From Bacillota bacterium (lineage in GTDB: Bacteria; Bacillota; UBA4882; UBA8346): DNA of 64,000 nt. The notes under the pieces were generated by a model. The model was not told the DNA's origin, made no database searches, and saw only the letters and a list, made by a program, of their open reading frames with translations. Positions 35,774-44,492 of this stretch are shown one piece after another. The position numbers and the translations under genes are program-made. Position 1 is the first letter of the stretch. Each line of letters starts with the position of its first letter. The DNA is taken from positions 62,001 to 126,000 of the forward strand of contig JAEYPR010000003.1 of assembly GCA_023410535.1 (NCBI GenBank), written 5' to 3'.

Positions 35774-36626
35774 CGTTCACTCCAAAACCGGCGAAGATCG
35801 TATCGGAACAACCCAGCGCCGCCAAACGGCTCTCATATGCCGCCCGTAGCTCCGGGGAATCGAGAAAACTCCAATGGAGGTGTCCGCCCGGCCGGCTTTT
35901 GGCTAACCAATGGAGGTGATTGGACAGCGGGTAACGTTGAATATGCTGAAGAAAGTTTACTTTCAGACCGGCCTTTTTTGCCAATGCGGTTAAGGTAGCC
36001 GCATTATATAGGAACAGATGGCAACTCCAATATGTAAAATCAGCAAACGCGCCGCTCTGATAGAGCGTCAACAACGCATCATTGGCATTGGGGACTTCAA
36101 TAATTAGGCACCCTTGCGCCGTCAACTTTTTAGTCAATTGTTGCAGTATAACGACCGGCTCTGGAAGGTGCTCCAACACATGAAAGAGGGTAATCACCTC
36201 AAACAGCTGATCCGCTTCGGCGAGATTGGTATAGACCGGCAACCGCCGGGTTTGGAAATAAGGTTGCAACCGGGCTTCCGGTTCGACGCCAATGGCCGTT
36301 TGGGTAACTTGGCGGGCGCGTTCCAAGAAACCACCGTTACCGCAGCCAAAATCCAGTAACGACTTGTTTACCAGCAACGGCCGCAAGGTCTCAAACCGTC
36401 GTTGATCATCGACCGCGGTCTCCCGGATCCAATCGGCAATCGCCACCGGCTCCGCGTGCATGCCCGAACCTTCGTAAAAGCCTTCAGTTATATGCGCAAA
36501 CGATGATAAACAGACCAAACCGCACTCCTGACACTCCAGGACGTCAAGTTCGGCGCGGTCCCTGACCTGGCCGGGCCTTTTGGTAAACCGTTGTTTGCCA
36601 CAGAGATAACATCGCATCGAATCCAT
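35766..36626 (-). CDS. Class I SAM methyltransferase with N-terminal zinc ribbon
   Basis: A 286-residue protein. The N-terminus has a zinc ribbon (C6, C9, C33, C36; MRCYLCG and ECQECGLVC) like those before sugar C-methyltransferases, then the SAM-binding motif LLDFGCGNGGFLERA (around residue 89) and the acidic ITLFHVLEHLPEP (around 145). It lacks the long C-terminal extension of C-methyltransferases, so O-methylation of a glycan sugar is more likely. It overlaps the TIM-barrel gene by 8 bases. Confidence 0.82.
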   Translation of the reverse strand: MDSMRCYLCGKQRFTKRPGQVRDRAELDVLECQECGLVCLSSFAHITEGFYEGSGMHAEPVAIADWIRETAVDDQRRFETLRPLLVNKSLLDFGCGNGGFLERARQVTQTAIGVEPEARLQPYFQTRRLPVYTNLAEADQLFEVITLFHVLEHLPEPVVILQQLTKKLTAQGCLIIEVPNANDALLTLYQSGAFADFTYWSCHLFLYNAATLTALAKKAGLKVNFLQHIQRYPLSNHLHWLAKSRPGGHLHWSFLDSPELRAAYESRLAALGCSDTIFAGFGVNDV

Positions 36627-36653
36627 CCTTTTGCCTAAACGGGCCGATCCCTG

Positions 36654-37505
36654 CTATTGGTTGTTCAGATAATGGGCCCGTAACTTCTTACTAATCGGAA
36701 TCTCTTTGGGAGATACCGCAACCGTACATTCCTCCATCGCTTTCTCAATCTTGCGCACTGCGCCCACCAGCATCCGCAGTCCGGCCGGCTCCAGCGAGGC
36801 CGCCTGATCGGAACCGTACATCGCCCGATCCAACGTAATATGCCGTTCCAGCGAGGTGATTCCTAGCGCGACCGCCGCGTAGGAAATGGCCAAACCGACT
36901 TCGTGTCCGCTATAGCCGACATGGCATTGGAAAATATCGCGCAAAACCTGAATCCGTTTTAAATTGGCATCCTCGTCCTCCAGCGGATAGGTGGATACGC
37001 AATGCATCAATTCGAAGGGACAATGGGCCGCCTTGAAGATTTGCACCGCCTGGCGGACTGCATCAAGGTCGCTCATGCCCGTTGAAATAAAAGTATGTTT
37101 TCTTTCCGACGCCACCGCCTGCAACAACGGTTCGTACAGCAGCATCGCCGAGGCGATTTTATTATATTTGCAATCAAATTGCTTTAAAAACTGTTGACTG
37201 TCCAAATCCCAGGCCGAAGCGAACCAGTCGATGCCAAGTTCCTGGCAATAACGGTCAATCGCTTGGTATTCGGCCAGACCAAATTCGAGCGCTTCTTTCT
37301 GCGCCCGTTGGGTTGTTCCCCAAGGGCTCTCGCGCGGCGAATCCAGCATTGCTTGGGAATAAACCTTGGCGATGGTCCGTTTTTGAAACTTGACCGCGTC
37401 ACATCCGGCCTCTTTGGCGACTTGGATTAGTTTCTTGGCGATATTGATATCGCCGTTATGGTTAATGCCAATTTCCGCAATGATAAAAACCGACATATCA
37501 GTCAC
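36654..37505 (-). CDS. NeuB-family sialic acid synthase-like, without SAF domain (set A)
   Basis: A 283-residue TIM barrel of the NeuB family: IAEIGINHNGDI (residues about 7-18), AVKFQKR, FISTGMSD, HCVSTYPLED and the Mn2+-site region GYSGHEVGLAIS with ERHITLDR. The C-terminal antifreeze/SAF lid domain present in LegI/NeuB (as in the 44493-45542 protein) is absent, so the barrel is bare. Such short forms occur in spore-coat and other glycan loci. The enzyme would condense PEP with an aldose to a nonulosonic or related 3-deoxy acid, giving a phosphate ester that the neighbouring KdsC-like phosphatase can remove. Confidence 0.85.
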   Translation of the reverse strand: MTDMSVFIIAEIGINHNGDINIAKKLIQVAKEAGCDAVKFQKRTIAKVYSQAMLDSPRESPWGTTQRAQKEALEFGLAEYQAIDRYCQELGIDWFASAWDLDSQQFLKQFDCKYNKIASAMLLYEPLLQAVASERKHTFISTGMSDLDAVRQAVQIFKAAHCPFELMHCVSTYPLEDEDANLKRIQVLRDIFQCHVGYSGHEVGLAISYAAVALGITSLERHITLDRAMYGSDQAASLEPAGLRMLVGAVRKIEKAMEECTVAVSPKEIPISKKLRAHYLNNQ

Positions 37506-37511
37506 TCCCTA

Positions 37512-38015
37512 CTACTCCCAGATCAATCGCTCCGCCAACTCCGCAATGGCGCCTTCCCCTCCTTTTTGATAAAGAACCGTCTTGGCAAGCGCCCGTATTT
37601 TAGGGTGAGCGTCGCCGGGAGCCACCGGAAATCCCACGATCTGCATCGCTTCATAATCATTCAGGTCATTCCCGACATACATGACATTCTTAATGTTAAT
37701 GCCTTTTTCGTTACAGTAGGAAAGCAAAGCCGCTTTTTTGTCGGAGACCCCCTGGATACATTCCAGCCGCAACTTACCGGCCCGTTGCGCCACCACCGGG
37801 TTGGTCTCCGTCGACAAAATCAGCATCGCGATGTTCCTGTCATGCAACAGCCGCACCCCCAGGCCGTCGGAGCGGTTGCAAATCACCGCTTCTTTTCCCG
37901 TTTCGTCGACGATCACCCGGTTGTCGGTGAATACGCCATCGAAATCGAAGATGATTAAGGCAATCTTCGCCAGCATCTTGTGCGTTTTTTTCCCGGACTG
38001 AAACAGTTTCAACAT
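37512..38015 (-). CDS. KdsC-like HAD phosphatase (set A)
   Basis: A HAD phosphatase of about 168 residues with the C0-type layout: ALIIFDFDGVFTDNRV (catalytic Asp pair), LILSTETNP (motif II) and MYVGNDLNDYEAM (motif IV). It is like 3-deoxy-manno-octulosonate 8-phosphate phosphatase and would remove the 9-phosphate after the NeuB-type condensation. The frame runs further upstream, but those extra starts (TTG at 38045, ATG at 38027) have no convincing ribosome site; the ATG at 38015 is a guess. The gene is the 5' end of the minus-strand block. Confidence 0.8.
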   Translation of the reverse strand: MLKLFQSGKKTHKMLAKIALIIFDFDGVFTDNRVIVDETGKEAVICNRSDGLGVRLLHDRNIAMLILSTETNPVVAQRAGKLRLECIQGVSDKKAALLSYCNEKGINIKNVMYVGNDLNDYEAMQIVGFPVAPGDAHPKIRALAKTVLYQKGGEGAIAELAERLIWE

Positions 38016-38375
38016 TGTACCACCCATCAGCGCATAACGACGCAATATCCTCGTGAGGCTATTGAGTAACCTTCTGCGCGGTCACTATTCCAACCAACCA
38101 AATCGCGTAGTTTATGTCGACTTTTTGCTTAATTTAATTCGCTTGATATTCTATGAACCAAAGAGCCTATCTGCTTTGTTCCGGGAGTACCTATGGGACA
38201 AGAGTTGAACCGTCGTCAAGCTTCCACTGGAATTGCGGGGAATTTGCTATAAGATCTGCACCTTCCACCGCCAAACGATATAAGATGAAAAAAGTTTTTG
38301 AATAAACATTCACATCCCAAAAGCCGGCTGCGAATGGGCAAACGATTGAACTTTTCCATATCTGAATCAAGGAAA

Positions 38376-38421
38376 ATATGTCGCAAATCTTTGAGCGTTC
38401 AAAGAACTTTTCGCGACATAT
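38376..38421. promoter_or_regulatory. Long inverted repeat in the divergent promoter region
   Basis: The 38046-38512 gap separates the two divergent glycan blocks and holds no gene. ATATGTCGC (38376-38384) pairs with GCGACATAT (38413-38421), and inside lies a second hairpin, CTTTGA/TCAAAG with loop GCGT. TATAAT follows at 38433-38438 on the plus strand. This is a candidate operator or a small structured leader for the plus-strand operon. Confidence 0.5.
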
Positions 38422-38512
38422 CTAATAGACTATTATAATTGAAAAGAGCAATTAACCATGTTCTTTTGTCACGAAGCAACTATAAAGGCAATAACGCTAA
38501 TGGAGGCCCGCG

Positions 38513-39208
38513 ATGGTACCTTCGCTTTTGGCAGTTGTTCCCGCCAAACATGATTCAGCCCGCCTGACAAAGAAAAACCACCGTTTGCTTGGGGATAAAC
38601 CCTTAATTATCCATACAATCGCCGCAGCTTTACAAGCAGTCAACATCTCGCGGCTGCTTGTCTCCACCGATTCCTTAGAGTTAAAAGAGATAGCCCTCCG
38701 CGCCGGGGCTACAGTCCCTTTTTTGCGTCCTCCGGAATTGGCAACTCCGTCGGCAACCACCAAAGATGTGGTCCGCCATGCGGTTTTATTTCTACAAGAG
38801 CAAGAAGGTCAATCTTATGATTATTTCATGGTCTTGCAACCTACTTCGCCGCTGCGGCTATCGTGCGATATCGACCAAGCGTTTCAACAGTTGGTGGCTG
38901 CCAACGCCGATTCAATCGTCAGCGTCACCAAAGCCCCGATTCCCAGCTCGCATCTGGTCAGGGCGGAACAAGGCATAATCAAACCGTTTCCGGAATTGGC
39001 GCTACCCCAACCCGAACTAAACCTTTATCGGTTGAACGGCGCAATCTATTGCAGCCGGATGCCGGTTTTATTGGAAGACGGCCGACTCCTGGGTGAACGG
39101 ATCATTCCCTATTGGATGCCGTTAACCCGCTCCGTGGATATTGATACATTTGAGGACTTTACCATTGCCGCGGCATTGTTGGAGTATTCCAACGAACCCC
39201 TTCATTAG
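38513..39208 (+). CDS. CMP-sugar cytidylyltransferase, set B (LegF-like)
   Basis: A 231-residue NeuA-family protein. Its CTP motif is VVPAKHDSARLTKKNHRLL, a variant of the standard PARGGSKG form seen in the 34169 protein, with LVSTDSLELKEIALRAG and LQPTSPLRLSCDI. GGAGG six bases before the ATG supports the start. It opens a plus-strand operon with a 4,6-dehydratase and two DegT-type aminotransferases, the order expected for legionaminic-acid-type nonulosonates, and would activate that sugar with CTP. The non-standard glycines in the first loop make its specificity uncertain. Confidence 0.8.
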   Translation: MVPSLLAVVPAKHDSARLTKKNHRLLGDKPLIIHTIAAALQAVNISRLLVSTDSLELKEIALRAGATVPFLRPPELATPSATTKDVVRHAVLFLQEQEGQSYDYFMVLQPTSPLRLSCDIDQAFQQLVAANADSIVSVTKAPIPSSHLVRAEQGIIKPFPELALPQPELNLYRLNGAIYCSRMPVLLEDGRLLGERIIPYWMPLTRSVDIDTFEDFTIAAALLEYSNEPLH

Positions 39209-39226
39209 ATTAGGAGGTTCCTAGGC

Positions 39227-40288
39227 ATGCCAAATTCGTCGGGACGACAATTTTTGATTCAAGGCCGTAATATTTTGATCACGGGTGGCACCGGAACCAT
39301 AGGATCTGCGCTCGCACGAGCGATATTGCAATATAAGCCCGCTGTGCTTCGCGTCTTTAGCCGGGATGAAACCATGCAATTTCAACTCCAACAACAGTTG
39401 GGCGATCTTGCCAACGTCCGCTATTTGATTGGTAGCGTCTTTGATGCGCCGCGTCTGGCAATGGCAATGGAGGATATTGATATCGTATTTCACGTCGCCG
39501 CAATGAAACATGTGCCGGCCTGTGAGTACAATCCCTTTGAAGCCGTCAAAACCAATGTCATCGGTACCGAAAATATTATCGAGCAGAGCATTGCCGCCGA
39601 CGTCAAGCTGGTCGTGGGCATCAGCACCGACAAGGTTGTCAATCCCACCAGCGTGATGGGGACGACCAAGTTGCTGGCGGAAAAATTATTGATTGCCGCC
39701 AACTTAACCAAAGGAAAACACCGGACCGTCTTTAGTTGCGTCCGTTTCGGCAATGTCATTGGTTCCCGGGGATCGGTCATTCCGGTCTTCATGGAGCAGG
39801 TGCGGAAGGAAAAACCGCTAACAGTCACCGATCCGCAAATGACCCGTTTTTTTATGGAGATTGATGCCGCGGTTGATCTGTTGTTAAAAGCGACAAGTTT
39901 GGCAAAGGGCGGCGAAGTTTTTATCTTATTGATGCCATCGGTTCGGGTGATGGATATTGCCCAAAGTATTGTCGACCGCTACCATGCAGTAAGCGGCAAC
40001 CGCTTGCCGATTGAAATCTCGGGCCAGCGGACCGGCGAAAAGTTATTCGAGGAATTGGTTACCGATGATGAATTAAGTAAGTTGTACCTATTTGAGGATC
40101 TACTGATTATTCCGTCCGAGCACGGTCCGCCCCCGCCCGGAGTCCCGTTGCGCGATTCCGGCCAAACAGCAGTCACTTCTTCCGTTGCGCAAGAGCCGAT
40201 TACCCAAACCGACATCTTACGCTTGCTTCGGAATAATGATCCCGATAATCTTCTGAAACTTTCGGAAATGAAGGAGCTTTTAAGGTGA
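39227..40288 (+). CDS. UDP/GDP-sugar 4,6-dehydratase (PseB/LegB/CapD-type)
   Basis: A 353-residue protein of the Polysacc_synt_2 family: ITGGTGTIGSALARAIL (NAD(P) loop, around residue 19), FHVAAMKHVPACEYNPFEA (the Met-Lys variant of the catalytic motif), STDKVV and SCVRFGNVIGSRGSVIP. These soluble dehydratases (no membrane domain here, unlike CapD/WbpM) make the 4-keto-6-deoxy sugar that starts pseudaminic, legionaminic or bacillosamine pathways. The last 60 residues are proline- and glycine-rich and then helical. The stop overlaps the next start. Confidence 0.85.
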   Translation: MPNSSGRQFLIQGRNILITGGTGTIGSALARAILQYKPAVLRVFSRDETMQFQLQQQLGDLANVRYLIGSVFDAPRLAMAMEDIDIVFHVAAMKHVPACEYNPFEAVKTNVIGTENIIEQSIAADVKLVVGISTDKVVNPTSVMGTTKLLAEKLLIAANLTKGKHRTVFSCVRFGNVIGSRGSVIPVFMEQVRKEKPLTVTDPQMTRFFMEIDAAVDLLLKATSLAKGGEVFILLMPSVRVMDIAQSIVDRYHAVSGNRLPIEISGQRTGEKLFEELVTDDELSKLYLFEDLLIIPSEHGPPPPGVPLRDSGQTAVTSSVAQEPITQTDILRLLRNNDPDNLLKLSEMKELLR

Positions 40289-41406
40289 TTCCCTTATCAA
40301 AACCCGATATTACCCAATTAGAGATCAACCGCGTAACAACCGTTTTAAACAGCCAATACATCAGTGGCGGCCCGGTTGTTACGGAGTTTGAAGCAAAACT
40401 GGCCGCAATCGCCGGTACCCAATTTGCAGTGGCAGTCAGTTCGGGAACAGCCGCCCTTCATCTGCTCATGCTGGCGCTGGGCATCGGTCCCGGCGATGAA
40501 GTGATTACCACTCCCTACAGTTTTATCGCTTCAGCCAATTGCATTCTTTATGTCGGAGCGACGCCGGTCTTCTGCGACATCTCCCTCCGGGATCTCAACA
40601 TTGATCCGGAGCAGATCGCCGCCAAAATCACGCCCCGGACCAAAGCCATTTTGGCGGTACATGTTTTTGGTTTTCCCGCCGCCATGGAGCCCATCCTGCA
40701 AATCGCCGCCGCCCACAACCTTCCGGTCATTGAAGACGCCTGCGAAGCGATTGCCGCCAAAGCGGGGGGCCGACCCGTCGGTGGGATGGGAATCGCCGGA
40801 ACCTTTGCCTTTTATCCCAACAAACAGATAACCACCGGCGAAGGCGGCGCGATTGTCACCAACGACTCCGCGCTCGCGGGAATGGTTCGCAGTCTCGCCA
40901 ACCAAGGCCGCGATTACGACAATCAATGGCTGCGTCATGTGCGGTTAGGGTACAATTACCGGCTGAGTGAATTAGCCTCCGCTTTGGGCTGCTCGCAATT
41001 GGAACGGCTCGACGCGATCCTGAAAAAACGTGCCGAAGTTGCGGAATGGTATTATCAAGCGCTAGGCGAGGAGCCGCTGGTAACCTTGCCCAATCCGGCG
41101 CTCTCCCCGCAAAACGAGGTCAGTTGGTTTGTTTACGTCGTCCGTTTCGCTACGCCGCCCTTACGCGAGCATGTCAGCAATCATCTGACCAATCACGGCG
41201 TTCAAAACCGGCCTTATTTTCCGGCCATCCATTTACAACCGTTCTATGGCGCCCGTTTCGGTTATGCCGCAGGAGCTTTCCCCAACACCGAAACAGCCGC
41301 CGCTACCAGTTTGGCGTTACCGTTTTTCACACGAATGACCCAAGCAGAGGTCAGAACCGTTTGTGATCAGATCCGGAACGCGCTCGACACCTATCGCCCC
41401 CAATGA
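40285..41406 (+). CDS. DegT/DnrJ/EryC1 sugar aminotransferase 1 (LegC-like)
   Basis: A 373-residue PLP aminotransferase. The start is a GTG at 40285 that overlaps the dehydratase stop and follows AAGGAG by eight bases. Motifs: VSSGTAALHLLM (around residue 55), PVIEDACEAIAAK and the PLP lysine in FAFYPNKQITTGEGGAIV (around 183). It acts on the 4-keto sugar made by the dehydratase just upstream. Together they would give the 4-amino-4,6-dideoxy sugar of a legionaminic or bacillosamine pathway. Confidence 0.87.
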   Translation: MIPLSKPDITQLEINRVTTVLNSQYISGGPVVTEFEAKLAAIAGTQFAVAVSSGTAALHLLMLALGIGPGDEVITTPYSFIASANCILYVGATPVFCDISLRDLNIDPEQIAAKITPRTKAILAVHVFGFPAAMEPILQIAAAHNLPVIEDACEAIAAKAGGRPVGGMGIAGTFAFYPNKQITTGEGGAIVTNDSALAGMVRSLANQGRDYDNQWLRHVRLGYNYRLSELASALGCSQLERLDAILKKRAEVAEWYYQALGEEPLVTLPNPALSPQNEVSWFVYVVRFATPPLREHVSNHLTNHGVQNRPYFPAIHLQPFYGARFGYAAGAFPNTETAAATSLALPFFTRMTQAEVRTVCDQIRNALDTYRPQ

Positions 41407-41444
41407 CCTTAAGCGGTCAATCATCCAAAACCGGAGGGAATTAG

Positions 41445-42569
41445 ATGAATATCCCGGTATTAAAACCATCAATCACCGAGGCCGAGATTGAAGCGGTGAC
41501 TCAGGTCTTACGCTCCGGCTGGTTAGGACTCGGTCCGAAAACAGCAGAGTTTGAGAAGGAGTTTGCCAAGCGAATCGGCGCCAAGTTCTGCATCGGTCTG
41601 GTCTCCGGTACGGCCGCCTTACACCTTTCGTTAGCTTCACTGAATTTACAACCCGATGATGAAGTGATCGTGACCCCGATGACCTTTGTCTCTACGGCCC
41701 ACTCCGTTCTTTATTGCGGCGCCAAAGTAGTGTTTGCCGACATTCTGCCCGACACCCTCAATGTTGATCCGAAGGATGTGGCCGCCAAGATTACCGCCCA
41801 CACCCGGGCGATGATCGGAGTGGATATGGCGGGCCATCCCGCCGATTGGGCGGAGTTGAAAACGTTGGCGGCGGAACACGGTTTGGCCTTAATTGAAGAT
41901 GCCGCTCATGCTTGCGGCGCCGAATATCAAGGCCAACCGGTCGGAACCATTGTACCGTTAACCTGCTTCAGCTTTCACGCAGTCAAGAACCTGACCTGCG
42001 GCGAAGGCGGCGCCATCACCTGCAACCTTGACTGGCAAGACAAATGGTTCCGCGAGATGCGCTGGTTGGGCATATCCAAGGACACCTGGTCGCGGACCGA
42101 TCAGGACGCCTCGTATTATTGGAAGTACTGGGTCAACCACATCGGCTTTAAGTGTCATATGAACGACATTGCCGCCGCCATCGGTTGTGTCCAACTGCAA
42201 CGGCTCGACGAACTGAATGCGACGCGCCGCCGAATTGTCGCCAAATATCAGGCAGCCTTTGCCAGATTGGATTGGTTGGAGATCCCCGTCGAACGATCAT
42301 ACGTCAAATCCTCCTGGCACCTCTATCAAGTCAAACTGCCCGACGAGCAACAGCGCGACCGTTTTGTACGCCATCTGGTGAATCACGAGATCTCTCCGGG
42401 TGTTCACTACATTCCCAGTTTTCTGCACCCGTGTTACCGCGATAATAAAGCGGTCTGTCCGGTGGCGGAGCGGGTTTGGAAACGCCTCGTCTCCCTGCCG
42501 ATCTTTCCGGATTTGACCGAAACGCAACAAGACTATATCATTGAAACCGTGAAAAAGTTTCCGGTGTAA
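41445..42569 (+). CDS. DegT/DnrJ/EryC1 sugar aminotransferase 2
   Basis: A 374-residue paralog of the preceding aminotransferase: LVSGTAALHLSLA (around residue 52), ALIEDAAHACGAE and the PLP lysine in FSFHAVKNLTCGEGGAIT (around 185). The middle section differs (WSRTDQDASYYWKYWVNH). The ATG follows GGAGGGAATTAG. Two DegT enzymes in one operon suggest two different amino groups, either on one sugar or for both nonulosonate sets. It ends 48 bases before a strong terminator. Confidence 0.85.
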   Translation: MNIPVLKPSITEAEIEAVTQVLRSGWLGLGPKTAEFEKEFAKRIGAKFCIGLVSGTAALHLSLASLNLQPDDEVIVTPMTFVSTAHSVLYCGAKVVFADILPDTLNVDPKDVAAKITAHTRAMIGVDMAGHPADWAELKTLAAEHGLALIEDAAHACGAEYQGQPVGTIVPLTCFSFHAVKNLTCGEGGAITCNLDWQDKWFREMRWLGISKDTWSRTDQDASYYWKYWVNHIGFKCHMNDIAAAIGCVQLQRLDELNATRRRIVAKYQAAFARLDWLEIPVERSYVKSSWHLYQVKLPDEQQRDRFVRHLVNHEISPGVHYIPSFLHPCYRDNKAVCPVAERVWKRLVSLPIFPDLTETQQDYIIETVKKFPV

Positions 42570-42616
42570 ACGTTTGAGAGCGATCTTGATTGCGCAAATG
42601 CTTCTCCAGTTTAAAT

Positions 42617-42664
42617 AAAGCTGTTGCCAAATGAACCGATCCGTTCATCAGGGAACAGCTTTTT
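42617..42664 (+). terminator. Rho-independent terminator of the plus-strand nonulosonate operon
   Basis: AAAGCTGTT (42617-42625) pairs with AACAGCTTT ending in TTTTT (to 42664); an inner stem CC-ATGAAC/GTTCAT-GG makes the hairpin longer. It stands between the aminotransferase stop and the 21-bp repeat array. Confidence 0.85.
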
Positions 42665-42667
42665 GAC

Positions 42668-42970
42668 TTATCCACAACCGGGGACCATTTATCCACAGCA
42701 ATAGATCATTTACTAACAGAAATAGATCAGTTATCCACAAAAATAGATCGGTTATTCACAAAACGAGCTTGTTGAGTGACTGACAATGATCAGTTATTCA
42801 CAAAACAAGCTGAGTTATTAACAAAATGATCTAAGTTATTCACAAAATGAGCTTGTTGAGTGACTGACGATGATCAGTTATTCACAAAACAAGCTGAGTT
42901 ATTAACAAAACGATCTAAGTTATTCACAAAATGGGCTTGTTGAGTGACTGACAACGATCGGTGAGCCACA
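42668..42970 (+). repeat. 21-bp tandem array of DnaA boxes
   Basis: Fifteen units start at 42668 and every 21 bases after it (…42689, 42710, 42731, 42752, 42773, 42794, 42815, 42836, 42857, 42878, 42899, 42920, 42941, 42962). Eight begin with the DnaA-box 9-mer TTAT(C/T)CACA (42668, 42689, 42731, 42752, 42794, 42836, 42878, 42920), three with one or two changes (TTACTAACA at 42710, TTATTAACA at 42815 and 42899), three with TGAGTGACT (42773, 42857, 42941) and the last with TGAGCCACA. All boxes have the same orientation. The rest of each unit is A-rich and often contains GATC. Units 42794-42877 and 42878-42961 form an 84-bp repeat. It lies between convergent gene ends. Confidence 0.92.
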
Positions 42971-42982
42971 AAATTCCTTTTG

Positions 42983-43319
42983 AGGGGTGGCCGGAAATTG
43001 TCTGACCCCTTAACCGGGACTGTCAAGAGGCGTTGGGCGGTTTTCGGCTTTTTGGGGTGCGTTGAATGCGCTTCTGTCCACCCAGACCTGAAGGTCAGGG
43101 CTAGGCTCGAAACCGGTCTCAACCCCGGCTGCGGCCGGGCTGGGTTGCGCTTCGAAGCACTGCTGAGCCCTGAAGGGGCTTTCGAATGGTTTTATAACCT
43201 AGCCCGGTCGTTTACGGCTGGGCGGGGATTGACACCGCCATTTTCATCCTTTCGTTTGCCCGGGCATGCCGAGTGGCGGACTTGGGCGGAGATTCGTCCT
43301 TACCGGTCCGGACAATCAT
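42983..43319. other. GC-rich intergenic segment with short hairpins, no gene supported
   Basis: This stretch between the repeat array and the neuC stop is richer in G/C than its surroundings. It contains CCCGGC/GCCGGG with loop TGCG at 43124-43139 and AGCCC/GGGCT around 43170. A frame stays open on the plus strand from 42980 into the neuC gene, but it has no recognisable motif and runs across neuC on the opposite strand, so I do not call a gene. Confidence 0.4.
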
Positions 43320-44474
43320 CTACCCCTCAAACGCAAAACTCTTCTGTAACAGCTTTTCATCAATCACAACCGTGCTCAATGCCGCCACGATCGACTGGGA
43401 AGCGCCGCCGCGATAGGGATTTTGCGAATCGGGAGTTTTGGGTTGTTGCGACTGGCCGAGCAACGCTCTGAGCGCCGCCTCGATCACCCCGGCGTCATGC
43501 GTCTCCAGATCGATAATGTTGGTTCCGCGCAACCGGCCCTGTTGCCGGCCGCCGAGGTTCAGCACCGGCAAACCCAAGGCCGGCGCTTCAATCACCCCGC
43601 TGCTGGAGTTGCCGACCATCAGCGCGGCCTGCGCCATTAAGCCAAGATACAACGGTCGCGGCAGATGCCGAATCAACTGTAACTTTGGATTAAGATCGCT
43701 ATTTTGCAGGGTTTGCAGGATTACATCCCGTCCAGCGTCGGAGTTCGGCAATAACAACAGCGTTTGCACATCGAGCTTCGCCAACGCTTGTAATAAAGCG
43801 TCAAACTCAGTCCGACTCTTCAGTTCCTCTCCCACCACCGGATGAAAAACAGCGACGATAAATCGTTCCTCCAAAGGGAACCCCAACGCCGTTTCCAGTT
43901 CCCCACGGGTTACTTGCAACCCTGATTCAATATCGTCCAGACCCGGCGCCCCGGCGACGACGATCCGGTCGGCCGATTCGCCCGAAGCCTTTAACACTTC
44001 GGCCGCCGCCGCGGTCGCCGGAAAATGCAGATGCGCGAATTTACTGATCGCGTGGCGGATGCTGTTGTCAATCGACCCGGAAAGCTCTCCTCCGTGGAGG
44101 TGCGCGACCACAATCCCAAGGTGAGCGGCAGCAATCGCCCCGGCCAACATCTCGCCCCGGTCGCCCAAGACCAATAGGAAATCCGGTTGGAGTCCCTCAA
44201 GCGCTTGGACCAATCCCATTAAACCGATTCCCAGCGCTTTGGCCATGGCCGACCGGGAGTCGCCGCGCAGCAGCATCTCGACTTTGGCGGCCACCGGATA
44301 GCCGTCGTCGACGATATCGTTGATGGTATTCCCAAACTCCGCCGCCAGGTGCATGCCGGTGACAATCAGTTGCAGCTCCAGCTCAGGGCTTGCTTTGAGC
44401 GCCGCCAAGACCGGCCGCAAGATTCCGTAATCGGCGCGGGTTCCCGTTAGTACCGCTACTTTTCGTTTTGCCAT
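43320..44474 (-). CDS. neuC: UDP-N-acetylglucosamine 2-epimerase (hydrolysing), NeuC/LegG-type
   Basis: A 384-residue GT-B-fold epimerase: VLTGTRADYGILRPVLAAL (residues about 8-26), VLGDRGEMLAGAIAA, AHLHGGELSGSIDNSIRHAI and VGNSSSGVIEAPALGLPV. NeuC/LegG-type enzymes release the nucleotide and epimerise C2, giving ManNAc or the 2,4-diacetamido-6-deoxymannose that feeds the NeuB/LegI condensation. It is followed upstream on the same strand by neuB and neuD, in the order neuD-neuB-neuC. The C-terminal tail after residue 365 is extended and of low complexity. Confidence 0.9.
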   Translation of the reverse strand: MAKRKVAVLTGTRADYGILRPVLAALKASPELELQLIVTGMHLAAEFGNTINDIVDDGYPVAAKVEMLLRGDSRSAMAKALGIGLMGLVQALEGLQPDFLLVLGDRGEMLAGAIAAAHLGIVVAHLHGGELSGSIDNSIRHAISKFAHLHFPATAAAAEVLKASGESADRIVVAGAPGLDDIESGLQVTRGELETALGFPLEERFIVAVFHPVVGEELKSRTEFDALLQALAKLDVQTLLLLPNSDAGRDVILQTLQNSDLNPKLQLIRHLPRPLYLGLMAQAALMVGNSSSGVIEAPALGLPVLNLGGRQQGRLRGTNIIDLETHDAGVIEAALRALLGQSQQPKTPDSQNPYRGGASQSIVAALSTVVIDEKLLQKSFAFEG

Positions 44475-44492
44475 TCGTTTTTCCTCAACGGT

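Noticed and set aside
42668..42970. CRISPR array as an explanation of the repeats
   Set aside because: Units are contiguous with no unique spacers and there are no cas genes nearby.
42668..42970. The chromosomal origin oriC itself
   Set aside because: No dnaA, dnaN or other origin genes, no clear AT-rich unwinding element beside it, and it sits in a glycan locus.
42874..43122. Minus-strand open frame of 82 codons reading FVNN heptads through the repeat array
   Set aside because: The heptads follow from the 21-bp period; there is no start site or known domain and other units interrupt the frame with stops.
42980..43471. Plus-strand open frame of 163 codons after the repeat array
   Set aside because: It runs antisense through the end of neuC, has no recognisable motif, and probably reflects high G/C content.
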